Positions 43,312 to 55,710 are shown, counted from the stretch's first letter. The stretch: 64,000 nt of DNA from Pictodentalium vernedei (GCA_031216915.1 CM062289.1:57044577-57108576); one strand, 5' to 3'. Made by a program: numbers and translations. Notes: generated by a model from the sequence alone, not told the origin.

Positions 43312-43881
43312 AATATACCAGTGTATTGTGTGAATCAGACAGAATGAGGAAAGAGTTTCCATTACCATGGCTGAATTCTTATAAAAGATACACAGACTTT
43401 GGGGGCATCCAGGTACACTGGGAGACTGTAAAAATGACATCAACCCTGACTAACCCTGTGCATTGCACATACTTCTCACATACACAGCACTGAGAAGTAA
43501 CAATAGTTTATACATTCAGTATTCTTTGAACACTGGAGATTATACCAGTACAGTGCTCTCTGTGCCAAGATTGTTTAGAATTTCAGGATATTGGCTATTG
43601 AGTCATTTTGTATTGGAAAAGTGTTTCCAAATTTTTGAAGAGAATTTATTCTTCTTGTGGACCAGGACTCTTCTGCATTACTTTCAAACTGCCTGAGGAG
43701 CCAATATTTGTTGGATTTTATTTTCAATTGAATTTTGCTGAATACTTTATTAGAATTTATTGGACATTGCTGGATGCAGAGTGAATTTTTCTTACTGAAC
43801 ATTTCATTACAATTTCTTTGGATATTGTTTCTGCAGAACATTCTAGGATATTATAATACTAACTGGAAAGTTTTTTCATCA
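43312..43881. other. Intron sequence
   Basis: No repeat end or phase-compatible exon recognised. Confidence 0.35.
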
Positions 43882-44454
43882 TAGGGCTGCACGGTATATC
43901 GATAAACCGATATATACTGGTATTCAAACCAATATCGATTGAATACCGGTGTAATTACAAAAATATTGGTTTATCGTCATTATTTATTTACCCACAATTT
44001 AATTTTCAAGATGACTTGAGTTTTTTAACTGTAGCCCTGAATGAATAATATTGTCCCTCTACCCAAGAAATCATCTGCATGCGCCCACGTAATACACAAA
44101 TTCTCCAGTTGAAAAAATAATTTTCAAAACTTTCAACGAAACTATATCATGTGACCCCTCATTGGAACGAGCTCGTTCCATTGAGGGGTCACATTATATT
44201 GATTTTGTAGAAGTTTTGGAGGAAAATCTGATAAACTGATTTTTAAAATAATAAATTTTAATATCGTCCGAGTTGAGTACATGTTTTTCGAACCGCATCA
44301 TCAAGGCATGCTGATTCGTTCCAACTGTGATGCCTCAAGTCTCAATTGTGGTACCTATGTTCATATATCTGAGCAGTTTTCGATATACTGGTATACCGCA
44401 GTACGTTTTTGAATACCGATACCGGTATTCAGTTTTGGATATCATGCAGCCCTA
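43882..44454. mobile_element. hAT-like MITE with TAGGGCTGCACGGTAT ends, containing family B core
   Basis: Ends tagggctgcacggtatatcg and atatcatgcagcccta. Sub-terminal accgatatactggtat repeats. The middle (about 44060-44280) is a family B-type palindrome (catgtgacccctcattggaa). The right TA is also the target of the next MITE, which obscures the target duplication. Confidence 0.7.
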
Positions 44455-44710
44455 CAGTACGTGGAGAGTGGATTGTAACTAAATCACCTGTGGAGTGAAG
44501 TTATCACCCAAGCTATAACTTTCATATTTTGTTCATATGGACAAAAACACAAGAAATGTTTCAGCCAATGGACCTCCGGGTTTAACCCGGAGGTCCATTG
44601 GCTGAAACTTTGCTGGTGCTGGTTATTCTTTGCAACAAATTTGCAATTATTCCTTGGGTGGAATCTCCACTCTGCAGGTGATTTAGTGATAATATACTCT
44701 CCACGTACTG
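44455..44710. mobile_element. TA-flanked palindromic MITE, family C
   Basis: 256 bp. Inserted at the terminal TA of the hAT-like element at 43882-44454. Right TA decayed to TT. Same core as 5191. Confidence 0.85.
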
Positions 44711-44941
44711 TTCTTTTGTCACACCAGTTACTGGATCCTATTAAACTTTATTTTTGACTCAATGATAAGTATTAACCATACATTGTAAAAGATTATGTAC
44801 CATTTTCCTTTCATATAATTTTCTTTATAAATGTCAGTATAGTTAAACTGAAATTATTTTTGTTGGATCTCAGATTTTTTCTGTCATCATAAGTATTATT
44901 AAACGCCATAGCATGGTGTGTTACGCGGTAACCCTTTACCA

Positions 44942-45677
44942 AACTTACTGACAAAAACTGATCAGCGCTATTCTCAAAAATCACCATTCAATTTTCATTA
45001 CTCTTTTCATTTTTTGTCTAAACATAGCTTATGACTAGGGTCCTGCAAAGCTTCGAGATTCGATTTGATTTTGAATCTTAAATTGGTATTCGGTTCAATT
45101 CAAATTGGCTGCATGATTCAGTTCCATTCGAATCTTTTCACTGGAATAGAGCTTGGCATCTGGCATCTTTATCGTCTCACAATACACACAGTTATGGTGA
45201 AAATTGTACATAAATAATGCTAATTAGAGTCTCACTAGACGTTACCACTGCTGAAAGAAAATTTAAAGTTTCCAATATCAATGATGAACTTTTGCTCTCT
45301 GCTAACCCTGTGCAGTGCCTAAATACTGATGATTCTCTCATCCATAATCCCTGCTGAGTAATATTCCAACTACCTCACCAAGGCATGCCTTCAATGAAGG
45401 CATGCCTTGGTGATGTAGGTGGAATATTTTATCAGTAGGGACATGAGCTATCACTGTTGGACCAAATCGACCACTGTAGACCAAATTTAAGATTTGATTT
45501 GAAGTGAAAATGGGTGATTTGCAGGGCCCTACTTAAGACCCTTCAAGGGAACAAGCTTGTTACACTGGCTACATTCAGGGGGTAATAAGCTATCTTTTTG
45601 ACACAAAAAAAGGAAAAATTAAGTTATTCCAAAAACTTTTTTGCAAGTTTCATCTGCCTTTCATATTAGGTAAAGGG
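44942..45677. mobile_element. Family B MITE split by a hAT MITE
   Basis: Left end gtaaccctttaccaaac, right end ggtaaagggttaa (TTAA 45678-45681). The halves are separated by the element at 45036-45531. Confidence 0.75.
45036..45531. mobile_element. hAT-type MITE with TAGGGTCCTGCAAA ends
   Basis: Ends tagggtcctgcaaagc and gatttgcagggcccta. The 8-bp duplications are cttatgac and cttaagac (45028-45035, 45532-45539). The internal palindrome lies around aaggcatgccttcaatgaag. Confidence 0.85.
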
Positions 45678-45917
45678 TTAAAGGCCTATTTCTGACTTTT
45701 ACTATACTTTTTACTACAACCAACCAGATGCCCCAATACAGAGTCTTTAATTAAACTTGCATGTTATATTCTAAGTACCTTTGGTAGTTGTTTCTAGGCA
45801 CGTTTTATTTTTGGGATATTTTTGGCAGCTGAAACATACTTAGAAACAACTGCAAAGCCACTGGATGCAGATGATCAAAGTATTGAAACAATTGATAAAA
45901 ATCTCCAGTCCCTTAAG

Positions 45918-45922
45918 GGTTT

Positions 45923-45985
<63 letters not shown>

Positions 45986-45987
45986 TT
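45918..45987. repeat. (TTTA)n microsatellite
   Basis: About 17 uninterrupted units leading into the SINE tail at 45988, from which it probably grew. Confidence 0.95.
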
Positions 45988-46590
45988 GGGGTTTAATGAC
46001 ACTTGTGACAGCATGTTGGACAGTTGTATGGGTGGAGGAAGCCGGAGTACCTGGAGAGAACCACTGAGCATTGACAAGTGTTTATTTATTTATTGGTGTT
46101 TAAGGTCACATATTTCTGCACAATGGCTAATCATGACCTTGACAGTTTTACGGGTGGAGGAAGCTGGAGTACCCAGAGAGAACCACCAAGCAACGGTGAG
46201 CAACTGTCAGCTCCTCAACATACTAACTCCACACAAGCAGGGTTAGCATTGGTTGAAGACAGTGCATGATCGACGTGCACTACGCCTTAGTACACAACGT
46301 CACCATGCACCCATGTGGGCAATGGGGGTGAAGTGTCTTGCCCAAGGACACAACGTGGTTGCCGCAGGTGGGATTCGAACTGAGGACTTCTCGGCTTGCA
46401 GCCTGCAACTCTACCTACTGAGCCACCACGCCACGCACCATCGACAAGTAACTATCAGACTCCCTAACATATTAACTCCACACAAGCAGGGTTAGCATCA
46501 GTTTAAGAGTGCACCATCGATGTGCAGTATGCCTTAGTACACAGTGCCACAGTGACCCCATGTGGGCAATCAGGATTAAGGCCTTTATGG
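45988..46590 (-). mobile_element. Older SINE, split by a younger SINE
   Basis: Outer pieces 45988-46078 (ggaagccggagtacctggag) and about 46436-46590 (cacaagcagggttagcatca) belong to one minus-strand SINE. A younger full-length copy sits between them. Confidence 0.7.
46079..46435 (-). mobile_element. Full-length tRNA-derived SINE (type 1), nested
   Basis: Minus strand. The head (tggctcagtaggtagagttg, read on minus) has an A-box-like motif; B-box-like ggttcgaatcc analogue present. Flanks attgacaagtg and atcgacaagta form an imperfect target duplication. Confidence 0.8.
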
Positions 46591-46633
46591 GTTAAGGGCC
46601 TTTAACTAATTTGAAATGAATTTGCATACTCAC

Positions 46634-46818
46634 ATCTCAACATGAAATCCTTTGGAATTCTTTATTTTACTGAACATGCCATCTTGGAATAGGTTCTTAG
46701 GATTATCTACAGATGGATCTGTGGTTTTAAATGCATAAATATTGGAATCAAACACAGCTGAACCCTTCAGATACATCTTCACCAAATCTTCAAAGGTTAC
46801 GTTGTATTCAGATCGGTT
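46634..46818 (-). CDS. Host gene, internal exon 3 of the visible series
   Basis: 185 nt. Acceptor tatctttgtag, donor GAGAT followed by gtgagtatg. It encodes NRSEYNVTFEDLVKMYLKGS, AVFDSNIYAFKTTDPSVDNP, KNLFQDGMFSKIKNSKGFHV and E, then AT. Phase 0 entry and phase 2 exit match both neighbours. NVTFEDL with FDSNIYAF looks like the helical and first-strand part preceding a cupin-like domain. One N-glycosylation-type sequon (NVT). Confidence 0.85.
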
Positions 46819-46925
46819 CTACAAAGATACAAATTAGGCACAAAAAAAATGTTTTGATTCTCAGGCAATTCCTCACTGAAACTGAAGCCCCTAAAGTAAT
46901 GTGTTTGCCTTTCGGTGTCTTCCAG

Positions 46926-47236
46926 TATTACGGTGGAGCCCTGTTAATTGAATAGCCACTTTGCCAATAAAAATTATTCAATTAATAGGAGTATTCAATT
47001 AACAGGTATTGTGTCTCTTTTCTGTATTCTAGAGATCAACTTAGCATTTATTCTATTATATCCTGTTTGACAGAGCTCCATGAGCTCTGTCAAACAAGAT
47101 ATAATAGATTAAATGCCTGCATTGGATGTACTGAAGCCAATAGGTCTATAAACAAAGGAAAACTGGTGCGAGTCGGGGTAATTTCTCGACAGGTTACAAG
47201 ATTTTTTATTCAATTAACAAGAGTTTACTCTATAAC
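46926..47236. mobile_element. TIR element of CCCTGTTAATTGAATA type with nested family A fragment
   Basis: Left tacggtggagccctgttaat, right ttattcaattaacaagagtt, roughly inverted. A family A palindrome piece (ttgacagagctccatgagct) occupies 47040-47115. Boundaries approximate. Confidence 0.45.
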
Positions 47237-47544
47237 CTATACTATTAAAAAAAAGTAGAGGATATCCATACTGATGTTGATATTTTCGGAAAATGGTATT
47301 GGATACGCGTGATTGGACACATCAATATGTTACCAAGTTTAGTGTGGATTATGAATGACACCCGCCCACGAAAACTTTGTGCAGGTTTTTCACATGAGCA
47401 CTGTCTTAATGTCTGTGGGGTACGTCATGAAATTTTCATTTGTACTGGACGGGCTTTTTCGGAGGTCTTATTGTTCTTTTCTTGGTTTAAACACATTCAT
47501 CAATAGTTTCTGGTTGAAAAGAAACTTTTGAGGTAAGCGAAGAC

Positions 47545-48510
47545 TGACACGTGACAAACGTTTACATGCTATTGGCATGTTGGAAGCTGGAAAGAGATAG
47601 ACTGCAGTGGCCAAAATTCTCAAGACTCAACACTACTCAATTGTTGATTAACAGGTTGTGGTCACGCTACCATCACAGATGCAATGTTGATGACAGACGT
47701 CGGTCAAATCATCCAAGGGCAACAACTGCTCACTAGGATCGTTTCATCTGAACCAAAGCATTACATAACCGCCATCCAAGTGCCTCAGAAATTGGACAGC
47801 AGCTACACCGAGCAACAGATGTGCAAGTCAGTGGTCAGACTATCCAAAATTGCCTACACAGCTGGAATTTGTATTCTCGACAACCTCGAATAATTCCACA
47901 TTTGACTGAACGTCACATTGCAGCAAGACGTAATTGGTGTGGAGCACTGGGACAATCGTCGGGGGAGCAACATCATGTTTTCAGGTGAATCGAGGTTCAC
48001 TCTCGACTTCCATGACACAAGAAACAGTGTGTCAGCGGTGGAACAAACGATACCATGATGTAACCGTTAGGCAGCATGATTGTTTTGGTGGTGGATCGGT
48101 TATGGTGTGTGGAGCCATAACCATGACAAGCAGAACAGCATTGCATGTCATCCAAGGGCGTGTCACAGGGCACTACCACCATGGCATGTTAGCGGCTCAT
48201 GTGGTGCCATTTGCATGACATTCTGGCCATCGATTCATTTTCCAAGATGACAATCCACGAGCAAACAGGGCCTATGTCATTACAGAGTCCCTCCAAGAGC
48301 AAAACATCACTACACTGCCTTGGCCAGCATCAAGTCCCGACCTTTCACCAATCGAGCATGTTTGTGATATGCTTGGCAGATGCCTACGACAATGCCAACA
48401 ACCCCCTACCACCTGCTGCTGCACTGCAGGAGGAATGGAATAACATCAGTCAAGCTGATATTGGATGTTTGGTGAGGAATATGACATGTCAGATTCGTGC
48501 TTGGCTTGAG
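47545..48510 (+). pseudogene. Tc1-type transposase, broken
   Basis: Motifs in order across shifted frames: GMLEAGKRQTAVAKI (helix-turn-helix), NRLWSRYHHRCNVDDRRRS, FSGESRFTL (catalytic Asp changed to Gly, about 47977), RYHDVTVRQHDCFGGGSVMV, FQDDNPRANRAYV (second Asp, about 48238), and LPWPASSPDLSPIEHV (catalytic Glu). Several frameshifts and a missing first catalytic Asp make it inactive. It would have cut and pasted DNA at TA sites. Terminal inverted repeats were not found, so only the coding core survives. Confidence 0.85.
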
Positions 48511-48943
48511 TTGAAAAGAAAATTAAATTTTTATTTGAATGAAGACTGAGATTGGTAAATGTTTGGTTTGAATTGGGAAAAATCATGCCACAATGCCATT
48601 GGGAAAGGGTCTCATATTCAGACCCTGTAGACACCCAAAATGATCCCTGAATTATTATTATTATTTGTATGCATTGCACAGATTAATGTCGTGGATGTGA
48701 AATTTGTGCAGAAAGAATAAATAAAACAGTATTGGAAACACCTGCTCATCACTCACCACCATGGGCAGAATCCTTATATGCAACCAGCCAAATGTTGAGA
48801 GCAGGGGTCCCAATATAGCTGGGTTGTGTGGGGCTATAGACTTACTTTAGTTACTCCCAATTAGGAAGCTACATGAGTGATGCCTGCTCACATAAAACAA
48901 GCTATTAATTGAAAATTGAACTAGAGGGGGTGTCATTTGTGTG
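48511..48943. other. Intron sequence
   Basis: Probably the decayed 3' flank of the Tc1 element. No inverted end recognised. Confidence 0.35.
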
Positions 48944-48951
48944 CAAAGCAC

Positions 48952-49672
48952 TAGAGATGGGCAATATACCGAAAAACCGAACCGATACCGATATCATGGG
49001 GACACCGAAAAACCGAACCGACCCAATCTTTGAATACCGAAACCAACGGTATTTCCAATTTTCCCTGTGCATTCACTATTTATAAGGCCTTGGTGAAGAT
49101 TGATAGCAGTTGAAGTGTTCATTTTCATGAAAGAAGTGACTGATTTTATTTTTCAGTTTTGTTAAGCCTTAAGGGCCAGGGCAGTTGTACTAAATTATCA
49201 ATAGTCTACGACCTGTACATGTCCAGTTGCTTAGCAGTGATTTCTAGCCAAGTCTTGGCTGCCTTAACAGGCAGCCAAGACTTGGCTAGAAATCACTGAC
49301 CAGATCATTTTACTACTGTCATCAGGCCCACCTAAAGATGACATCTTCAGGACACACATTCTATGATTACAGACGCCTTAAGTGAGCTTGAAAAGTTAAG
49401 GCGTATTTAGAACAAGTCACCAAATTACTGTAGATATGATCTGTGGTGACAAAAGATTGACAATGTTGAGCCCATCAACAATGACATGTGTAGCACTGTG
49501 ATAGAATGATACAAGAACAACTTATTCAGTATTTTTTCGGACATGGATTTCCCTTTGGTACTATCAGTGAATCTGAAGTCACATACCGAATACCGAACCG
49601 ATACCACGGTATGCCCACAGAAAAATACCGAAACCGATACCGAACTCAAAATTCCAATATCGCCCATCTCTA
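48952..49672. mobile_element. hAT-type MITE with TAGAGATGGGC ends
   Basis: Ends tagagatgggcaatatac and tatcgcccatctcta. Exact 8-bp duplication caaagcac at 48944-48951 and 49673-49680. Sub-terminal accgaaaaaccgaac repeats. An internal palindrome near 49265 is made of agccaagacttggctagaaa arms. Confidence 0.9.
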
Positions 49673-49796
49673 CAAAGCACACTATGGTGTATCCCCGCAT
49701 TTGCATTCTTGACTTTGTATGAATGCTTGATACAAAGATGAAATGTATTATATGACACACTAAAATCATATTGAGTGGCACAGGTGACACAGCTTC

Positions 49797-52700
49797 GAGC
49801 GTATCTACAGATTCCACTGCAACATTTGAGTATGGTTTTAGAGTTTCGAATTACATACCCTAGGAGCCATTCACCGGGAACAGTCTAACAAAATACGAAA
49901 GTGGCAACGGTGGCACAGCCACGTGGCACCTAAAAAATCCCAAACCTTTGTGCACATCTATAGACCCTACTGCAACATTTGAGCATGATTTTAGTGTTTC
50001 GAATTACATGCCCTAGAAGCCTTTTGCCGGAAACGATCTAAGAAAACATGAAAGTGGCAATGGTGGCACAGCCACGAGGCATCTGAAAAATCTGAAACCT
50101 TCATGCGCATCTACAGACCCTACTGCAACATTTGAGCATGGTTTTAGCATTTTGAATTACATACCCCAGGAGCCTTTTGCCGGAAACGATCTAAGAAAAC
50201 ACGAAAGTGGCAACGGTGGCACAGCCACATGGCAGCTGAAAAATCCGAAACTTTGTGCGCATCTACAGACCCCACTGCAACATTTTAGCAGCTGAAAAAT
50301 CCGAAACTTTGTGCATGGTTTTGAGCATTTCAAATTACATACCCTAGGAGCCTTTTGCCGGAATCGGTTTAATAAAACACGAAAGTGGCAACGGTGGCAC
50401 AGCCCTTTGGCACCCCAAAAATCCAAAACCTTTGTGCGCATCTATAGACCCTACTGCAACATCTGGCATGCTTTTAGCCTCTAGCTGGAAATGGTCTAAG
50501 AAAACACAAAAGTGGCAATAGTAGCACAGCCATGTGGCAGCTGAAAAATCCGAAACCTACGTACACATCTACAGACCCTACTGAAACATTTGAGCAGGGA
50601 TTTAGGTTTTCGAATTACATACCCTAGGACCCTTTTTCCTGAAACGGTCTAAGAAAACACGAAAGTGGCAATGGTGGCGCAGCCATGTGGCAGCTGAGAA
50701 ATTTGAAACCTTCATGGGCATCTACATATCCCACTGCAACATTTGAGCATGGTTTTAGCGTTTCGAATTACATACCCTAGGGTGGGTCTCTTGAGTGCGC
50801 CAAAAATGTGCATTTCCAACTTGTGCAATTTTTTGAATTTTTTAAAAATATATCAATATATCAGCTAATATATACCATCATTTGTGTTTCAAACCTTAAA
50901 GATGATGTTGTACATCACACTCTTAACATAAATACAACATCAGGAGGCTTTATATGTGAGAATATTGGGCTTAATCTGGGAAAATGTCACACGTTAGTAG
51001 GGGGTGGGTGTCTTGTTCAAAATGTAGAAAATGTGCAGACATTTTGGGAAAATTCTCTCTAGATGCACTAAATTCAACCCAAGTTATTTATTTATTAATA
51101 GAATTTGTATGGATAGAAGAGGAAACTAGCAAACACCTGAGAATACTGACAGAACAATTCAAATGAAAATTTGTTCCCGTATATGTATACCTGCCCTGGC
51201 CAAGCCTGATAATGAACAGCTTGTCATTTGTAGATTGAGGCCCACAGTAGCCCACAGTGGTTTAAATTGGTGGTACCAGTTTAAGAACATTATGAAACCC
51301 CCCTAAAGACAGCTGTTCCTTCTTAGTTTATAAGTTTATCTTGGATTTTAATGGGAGAGTGGGGGGTGGGTGTCTGAGAACGGTAGTAGAAAATTTGCAC
51401 GTAGGGGTGGGTGGGTGTAAAAAGCAGCTGAATAAAAAATAGGACGTCACGTCTTGCAAATTTTTAGTGGCCCCCCCCCCCCCCCCTCCTGCCCTAGGAG
51501 CCTTTCGCCGGAAACAGTCTAAGAAAACATGAAAGTGGCAACGGTAACACAGTCACATGGCACCCAAAAAATCTGAAACCTTCGCATGCATCTACAGACC
51601 CTACTGCAACATCTCAGCATGCTTTTAGCATTTCGAATTACATATCCTAGGAGCCTTTCACCGGAAAAGGTCTAAGAAAACATGAAAGTGGCAACGGTGG
51701 CACAGCCACGTGGCAGCTGAAAAATCTGAAACCTTCGTGCACATCTACAGACCCCACTGCAACATTTGAGCATGGTTTTAGCATTTCGAATTACATACCC
51801 TAGGAGTCTATGGCTGGAAACTGTCTAAGAAAACATGACAGTGGCAATGGTGGCACAGCCACCTGGCAGCTGAAAAATCTGAAACCTTCATGTGCATCTG
51901 CAGACCCCACTGCAACATCTGAGCATGCTTTTAGCGTTTCGAATTACATACTCTAGGAGCCTTTCGCCAGAAACGGTCTAAGAAATCACGAAAGTGGCAA
52001 CGGTGGCACAGCCACGTGGCAGCTGAAAAATCTGAAATCTTCGTGCACATCTACAGGCCCCACTGCAACATTTGAGCATGGTTTTATCATTTCGAATTAC
52101 ATACCCTAGGAGTCCATGGCTGGAAACGGTCTAAGAAAACATGACAGTGGCATTGGTGGCACAACCAAGTGGCACCCAAAAAATCTGAAACCTTCGTGCG
52201 CATCTACAGACCCTACTGCAACATCTGAGCATGCTTTTAGCATTTCGAATTACATACTCTAGGAGCCTTTCGCCGGAAACGGTCCAAGAAAACATGTAAG
52301 TGCCAACAGTGGTCCACATGGCATCTGACAAATCCGAAACCTTCGTGCGCATCTACAGACCCTACTGCAACATTTGAGCAGGGTTTTAGCATTTCGAATT
52401 ACATATGATACCCTAGGAGCCTTTTGCCGGAAACGGTCTAAGGAAACACGAAAGTGGCAACGGTGGCACAGCTACATGGCACCCAAAAAATTCAAAACCT
52501 TCATGCGCATCTACAGGCTCTACTGCAACATCTGAGCATGCTTTTAGCGTTTTGAATTACATACTCTAGACGCCTTTAGCCAGAAACGGTCTAAGAAAGC
52601 ATGAAAGTGGCAACAGTGGCACAGCCATGTGGCACCTGAAAAATCTGAAACCTCCGTTCGCATCTACAGACCCTACTGCAACATTTGAGCAGGGTTTTAG

Positions 52701-54530
52701 CATTTCGAATTACATACCCTAGGAGCCTTTCGTCGGAAACAGTCTTAGAAAACACAAAAGTAGCAACAGTGGCACAGCCACGTGGCACCTGAAAAATCCG
52801 AAACCTTCGTGCGCATCTACAGACCCCACTGCAACATTTGAGCATGATTTTAGAGTTTCAAATTACATACCCTAGGAGCCTTTCGCCGGAAACGGTCTAA
52901 GAAAACACGAAAGTGGCAACGGCATGTGGCAGGTAAAAAATCATAAATCTTTGTGCACATCTATAGACTCCACTGCAATATTTGAGCATGGTTTTAGCAT
53001 TTCGAATTACGTACCCTAGGAGCCTTTCGCTGGAAACGATCTAAGAAAACACGAAAGTGAACCGTGGCACAGCCACATGGCAGCTGAAAAATCTTAAACC
53101 TTCATGTGCATCTACAGACCCCACTGCAACATTTGAGCATGCTTTTAGCATTTTGAATTACATACTCTAGGAGCCTTTCGCCAGAAACGGTCTAAGAAAA
53201 CATGAAAGTGGCAACAGTGGCCCACGTGGCACCTGAAAAATCCGAAACCGTGCGCATCTACAGACGCTACTGCAACACCTGAGCATGCTTGTAGCGTTTT
53301 GAATTACATACCCTAGAGCTTTTAGCTGGAAACCGTCTAAGAAAACAAGGAAGTGGCAATGGTGGCACAGCCACGTGGCACCCAAAAAATCCGAAACCTT
53401 CGTGCACATCTACAGACCCTACTGCAACATCTGAGCATGCTTTTAGCATTTTGAATTACATATCCTAGGAGCCTTTTGCCGGAAATGGTCTAAGAAAACA
53501 CGAAAGTGGCAGCAGTGGCACAGCCAATTGGCAGCTAAAAAATCCGAAATCTTCATGTGCATCTGCAGACCCCACTGCAACATTTGAGCATGCTTTTAGC
53601 ATTTCGAATTACATACCCTAGGAGACTTTCGCTGGAAATGGTCTAATAAAGCACGAAAGTGGCAATGTTGGCACAGCCAGGTGGCACCAAAAAAATCTGA
53701 AACCTTCGCGCGCATCTACAGACCCTACTGCAACATCTGAGCATGCTTTTAGCATTTCAAATTACATACTCTAGGAGCCTTTTGCCGGAAACGGCCTAAG
53801 AAAACATAAAAGTGGCAACAGTGGCACAGCCACATGGCAACTGAAAAATCTGAAACCTTCATGCGCATCTACAGACCCTACTGCAATATTTGAGTATGGT
53901 TTTAGCATTTCGAATTACATACCCTAGGAGCCTTTTGCTGGAAACAGTCTAAGAAAACACGAAAGTGGCAATGGTGGCACAGCCACGTGGCACCTGAAAA
54001 ATCCAAAACCTTCGTGCACATCTACCGACCCCAATGCAACATTTGAACATGGTTTTAGCATTTTGAATTACATACCCTAGGAGCCATTCGCCGGAAACGG
54101 TCTAAGAAAACACGAAAGTGGCAACAGTGGCGCAGCCACGTGGCAGCTGAAAAATCTGAAACCTTTTTGCGCATCTACAGACCCCACTGCAACATTTGAG
54201 CATGATTTTATCATTCAAATTACATACCCTAGGAGCCTTTTGCCGGAAACGGTCTAAGAAAACACGAAAGTGGCAACGGTGGCAGAGTCACGTGGCACCT
54301 GAAAAATCTGAAACCTTCGTGCGCATCTACAGAACCCACTGCAACATTTGAGCATGGTTTTAGCATTTCGAATTACATACCATAGGAGCCTTTCGTCAGA
54401 AACGGTCTAAGAAAACACGAAAGTGGCAACGGTGGCACAGCCACATGGCACCTGAAAAATCTGAAACCTTTGTGCACATCTACAGATCATTTAGCAACAC
54501 CCTAGTGCAGTTATAGAACTCTGAATTACA
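49797..54530. repeat. 153-bp satellite array, ~26 units, interrupted once
   Basis: Consensus phrases: gaattacataccctaggagc, ctttcgccggaaacggtcta, agaaaacacgaaagtggcaa, cggtggcacagccacgtgg, ctgaaaaatccgaaacc and catctacagaccctactgca. The first units are exactly 153 bp apart (49848, 50001, 50154). The period is 51 codons, so one minus-strand frame stays open across some unit borders; no start or gene context supports a protein. A 711-bp insertion splits the array at 50781-51491, and units decay after about 54490. Confidence 0.95.
50781..51491. mobile_element. Insertion in satellite flanked by ccctag
   Basis: Unique sequence between ccctag at 50775-50780 and 51492-51497, consistent with a 6-bp duplication. 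It contains a block (about 51193-51260) resembling the family E hAT end (gcctgataatgaacagcttg) and a poly-C run. No transposase. Confidence 0.5.
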
Positions 54531-55025
54531 TAGGTTGGTATTATTCGAAAGAAAAGTGAAAAATTAGCGCATTTTTCAAGTGGCACCACAGAAGCCACCT
54601 GGTGGTGCAAAACTTTAAAAGTGGTATTTCTGGATAGCACAGACCCTGTTGAACAACTGTAGAATGTTACAGCATTTAGAATTACAAAACCGGATGTATG
54701 GACATACGGAAGTACGGACTTACGGACGGAGATCACGACAATATCCCCACATTTTTTAAAATGTGCGGATAATATGTTTTTGTTTTTGGAATTCACTTTA
54801 AAATAATTTCCACAATCAAAGATAAGTATTTCTATTAGTTGCTTCAATCCTACACCCTATGTAACCAACTAAGTCTAACCCTGTGCATTTAAGCTGCCTT
54901 AGTCGGTGTATATTTTCATGTAGTGTGTGATATGGTGGTTACCAATTTTGTGTAACCAGAAAGTGTGACTAACCCTGTGCATTGAACAGGGTCAGTCATA
55001 CTTTCTGGTTATAAACAATTTTCAT
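54531..55025. other. Intron sequence
   Basis: 54580-54740 resembles a decayed satellite relative (agtggcaccacagaagccac). tatggacatacggaagtacgg is a short simple repeat. No exon seen. Confidence 0.35.
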
Positions 55026-55210
55026 TACAGTAGAACCCGTCTTGAGAGACTTCCCTTTGGGCCACACAAAAGTGGTCTCTCAAGACAGTTGGTCTCTCAT
55101 AGCAGGTTTCAGGTTTTCTCAAGTCAGTGAATAACCAACCACAAAATTCAGAAATGGAGAAGAACGGATTTTTGAAATTACTTTGTAGTTGTTCTTTTTT
55201 ATGAGGTTTT

Positions 55211-55331
55211 TGTAACAAATTGAAATGGACTGTTATAAAAATTATAAAAATAAATTAGTGTTGAAAATCTTCATTGAAGATTTTCAACACTAATTTATTT
55301 TTATAATTTTTATAACAGTCCATTTCAGTTT
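55211..55331. repeat. Near-perfect inverted duplication
   Basis: The ~60-bp arm ttgaaatggactgttataaa to gttgaaaatcttca is followed directly by its complement. The corresponding part of the copy at 9020-9085 has only one arm, so the fold-back arose in this copy. Confidence 0.85.
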
Positions 55332-55683
55332 ATTACAAAAAGATTTTCAAACACAAATTTATTTTTATTCCTATCTGTCGCATTTCAGGTATGTATAAAA
55401 TTGTTTATTCAGCAATAATCCTAATCTTTTCACAGGGGTCTTATAAAAACATCTCAATCTGTAATGAGTTAGCAATTGAAACCCAATTAAGAGCTTTTAA
55501 TACTTTTAATTATGTTAGTATAACCACAATGGATTTTCTAATTCCAGAACAGGTAAAAAGTTTTTGTCATGGTTTTAGTCTTCAAAGGGGCCGTCTCTCA
55601 AGACAGGTCCATTATGACATAAAAATACAAGTTGGTACCAGGTCACAGTGCGTCATTTTCATTTGGCTTTCCGTTCTTCGTCA

Positions 55684-55710
55684 TTCGCACCTCTGAACTC
55701 AGAGTGCGAA
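55684..55710 (+). promoter_or_regulatory. 5' leader hairpin of ORF1-only retroposon
   Basis: ttcgca pairs with tgcgaa and ctctga with tcagag around a two-base loop, 22 nt upstream of the ATG. The copy at 3705-3731 shows compensatory change. It may act in translation or RNP assembly; function not known. Confidence 0.6.

Noticed and set aside
53167-53449. Cys-rich repeat peptides in the satellite
   Set aside because: The frame follows the 153-bp period and breaks every one or two units; no gene context.
49797-54530. CRISPR-like array
   Set aside because: Whole 153-bp units repeat without unique spacers, in an animal genome: a satellite.
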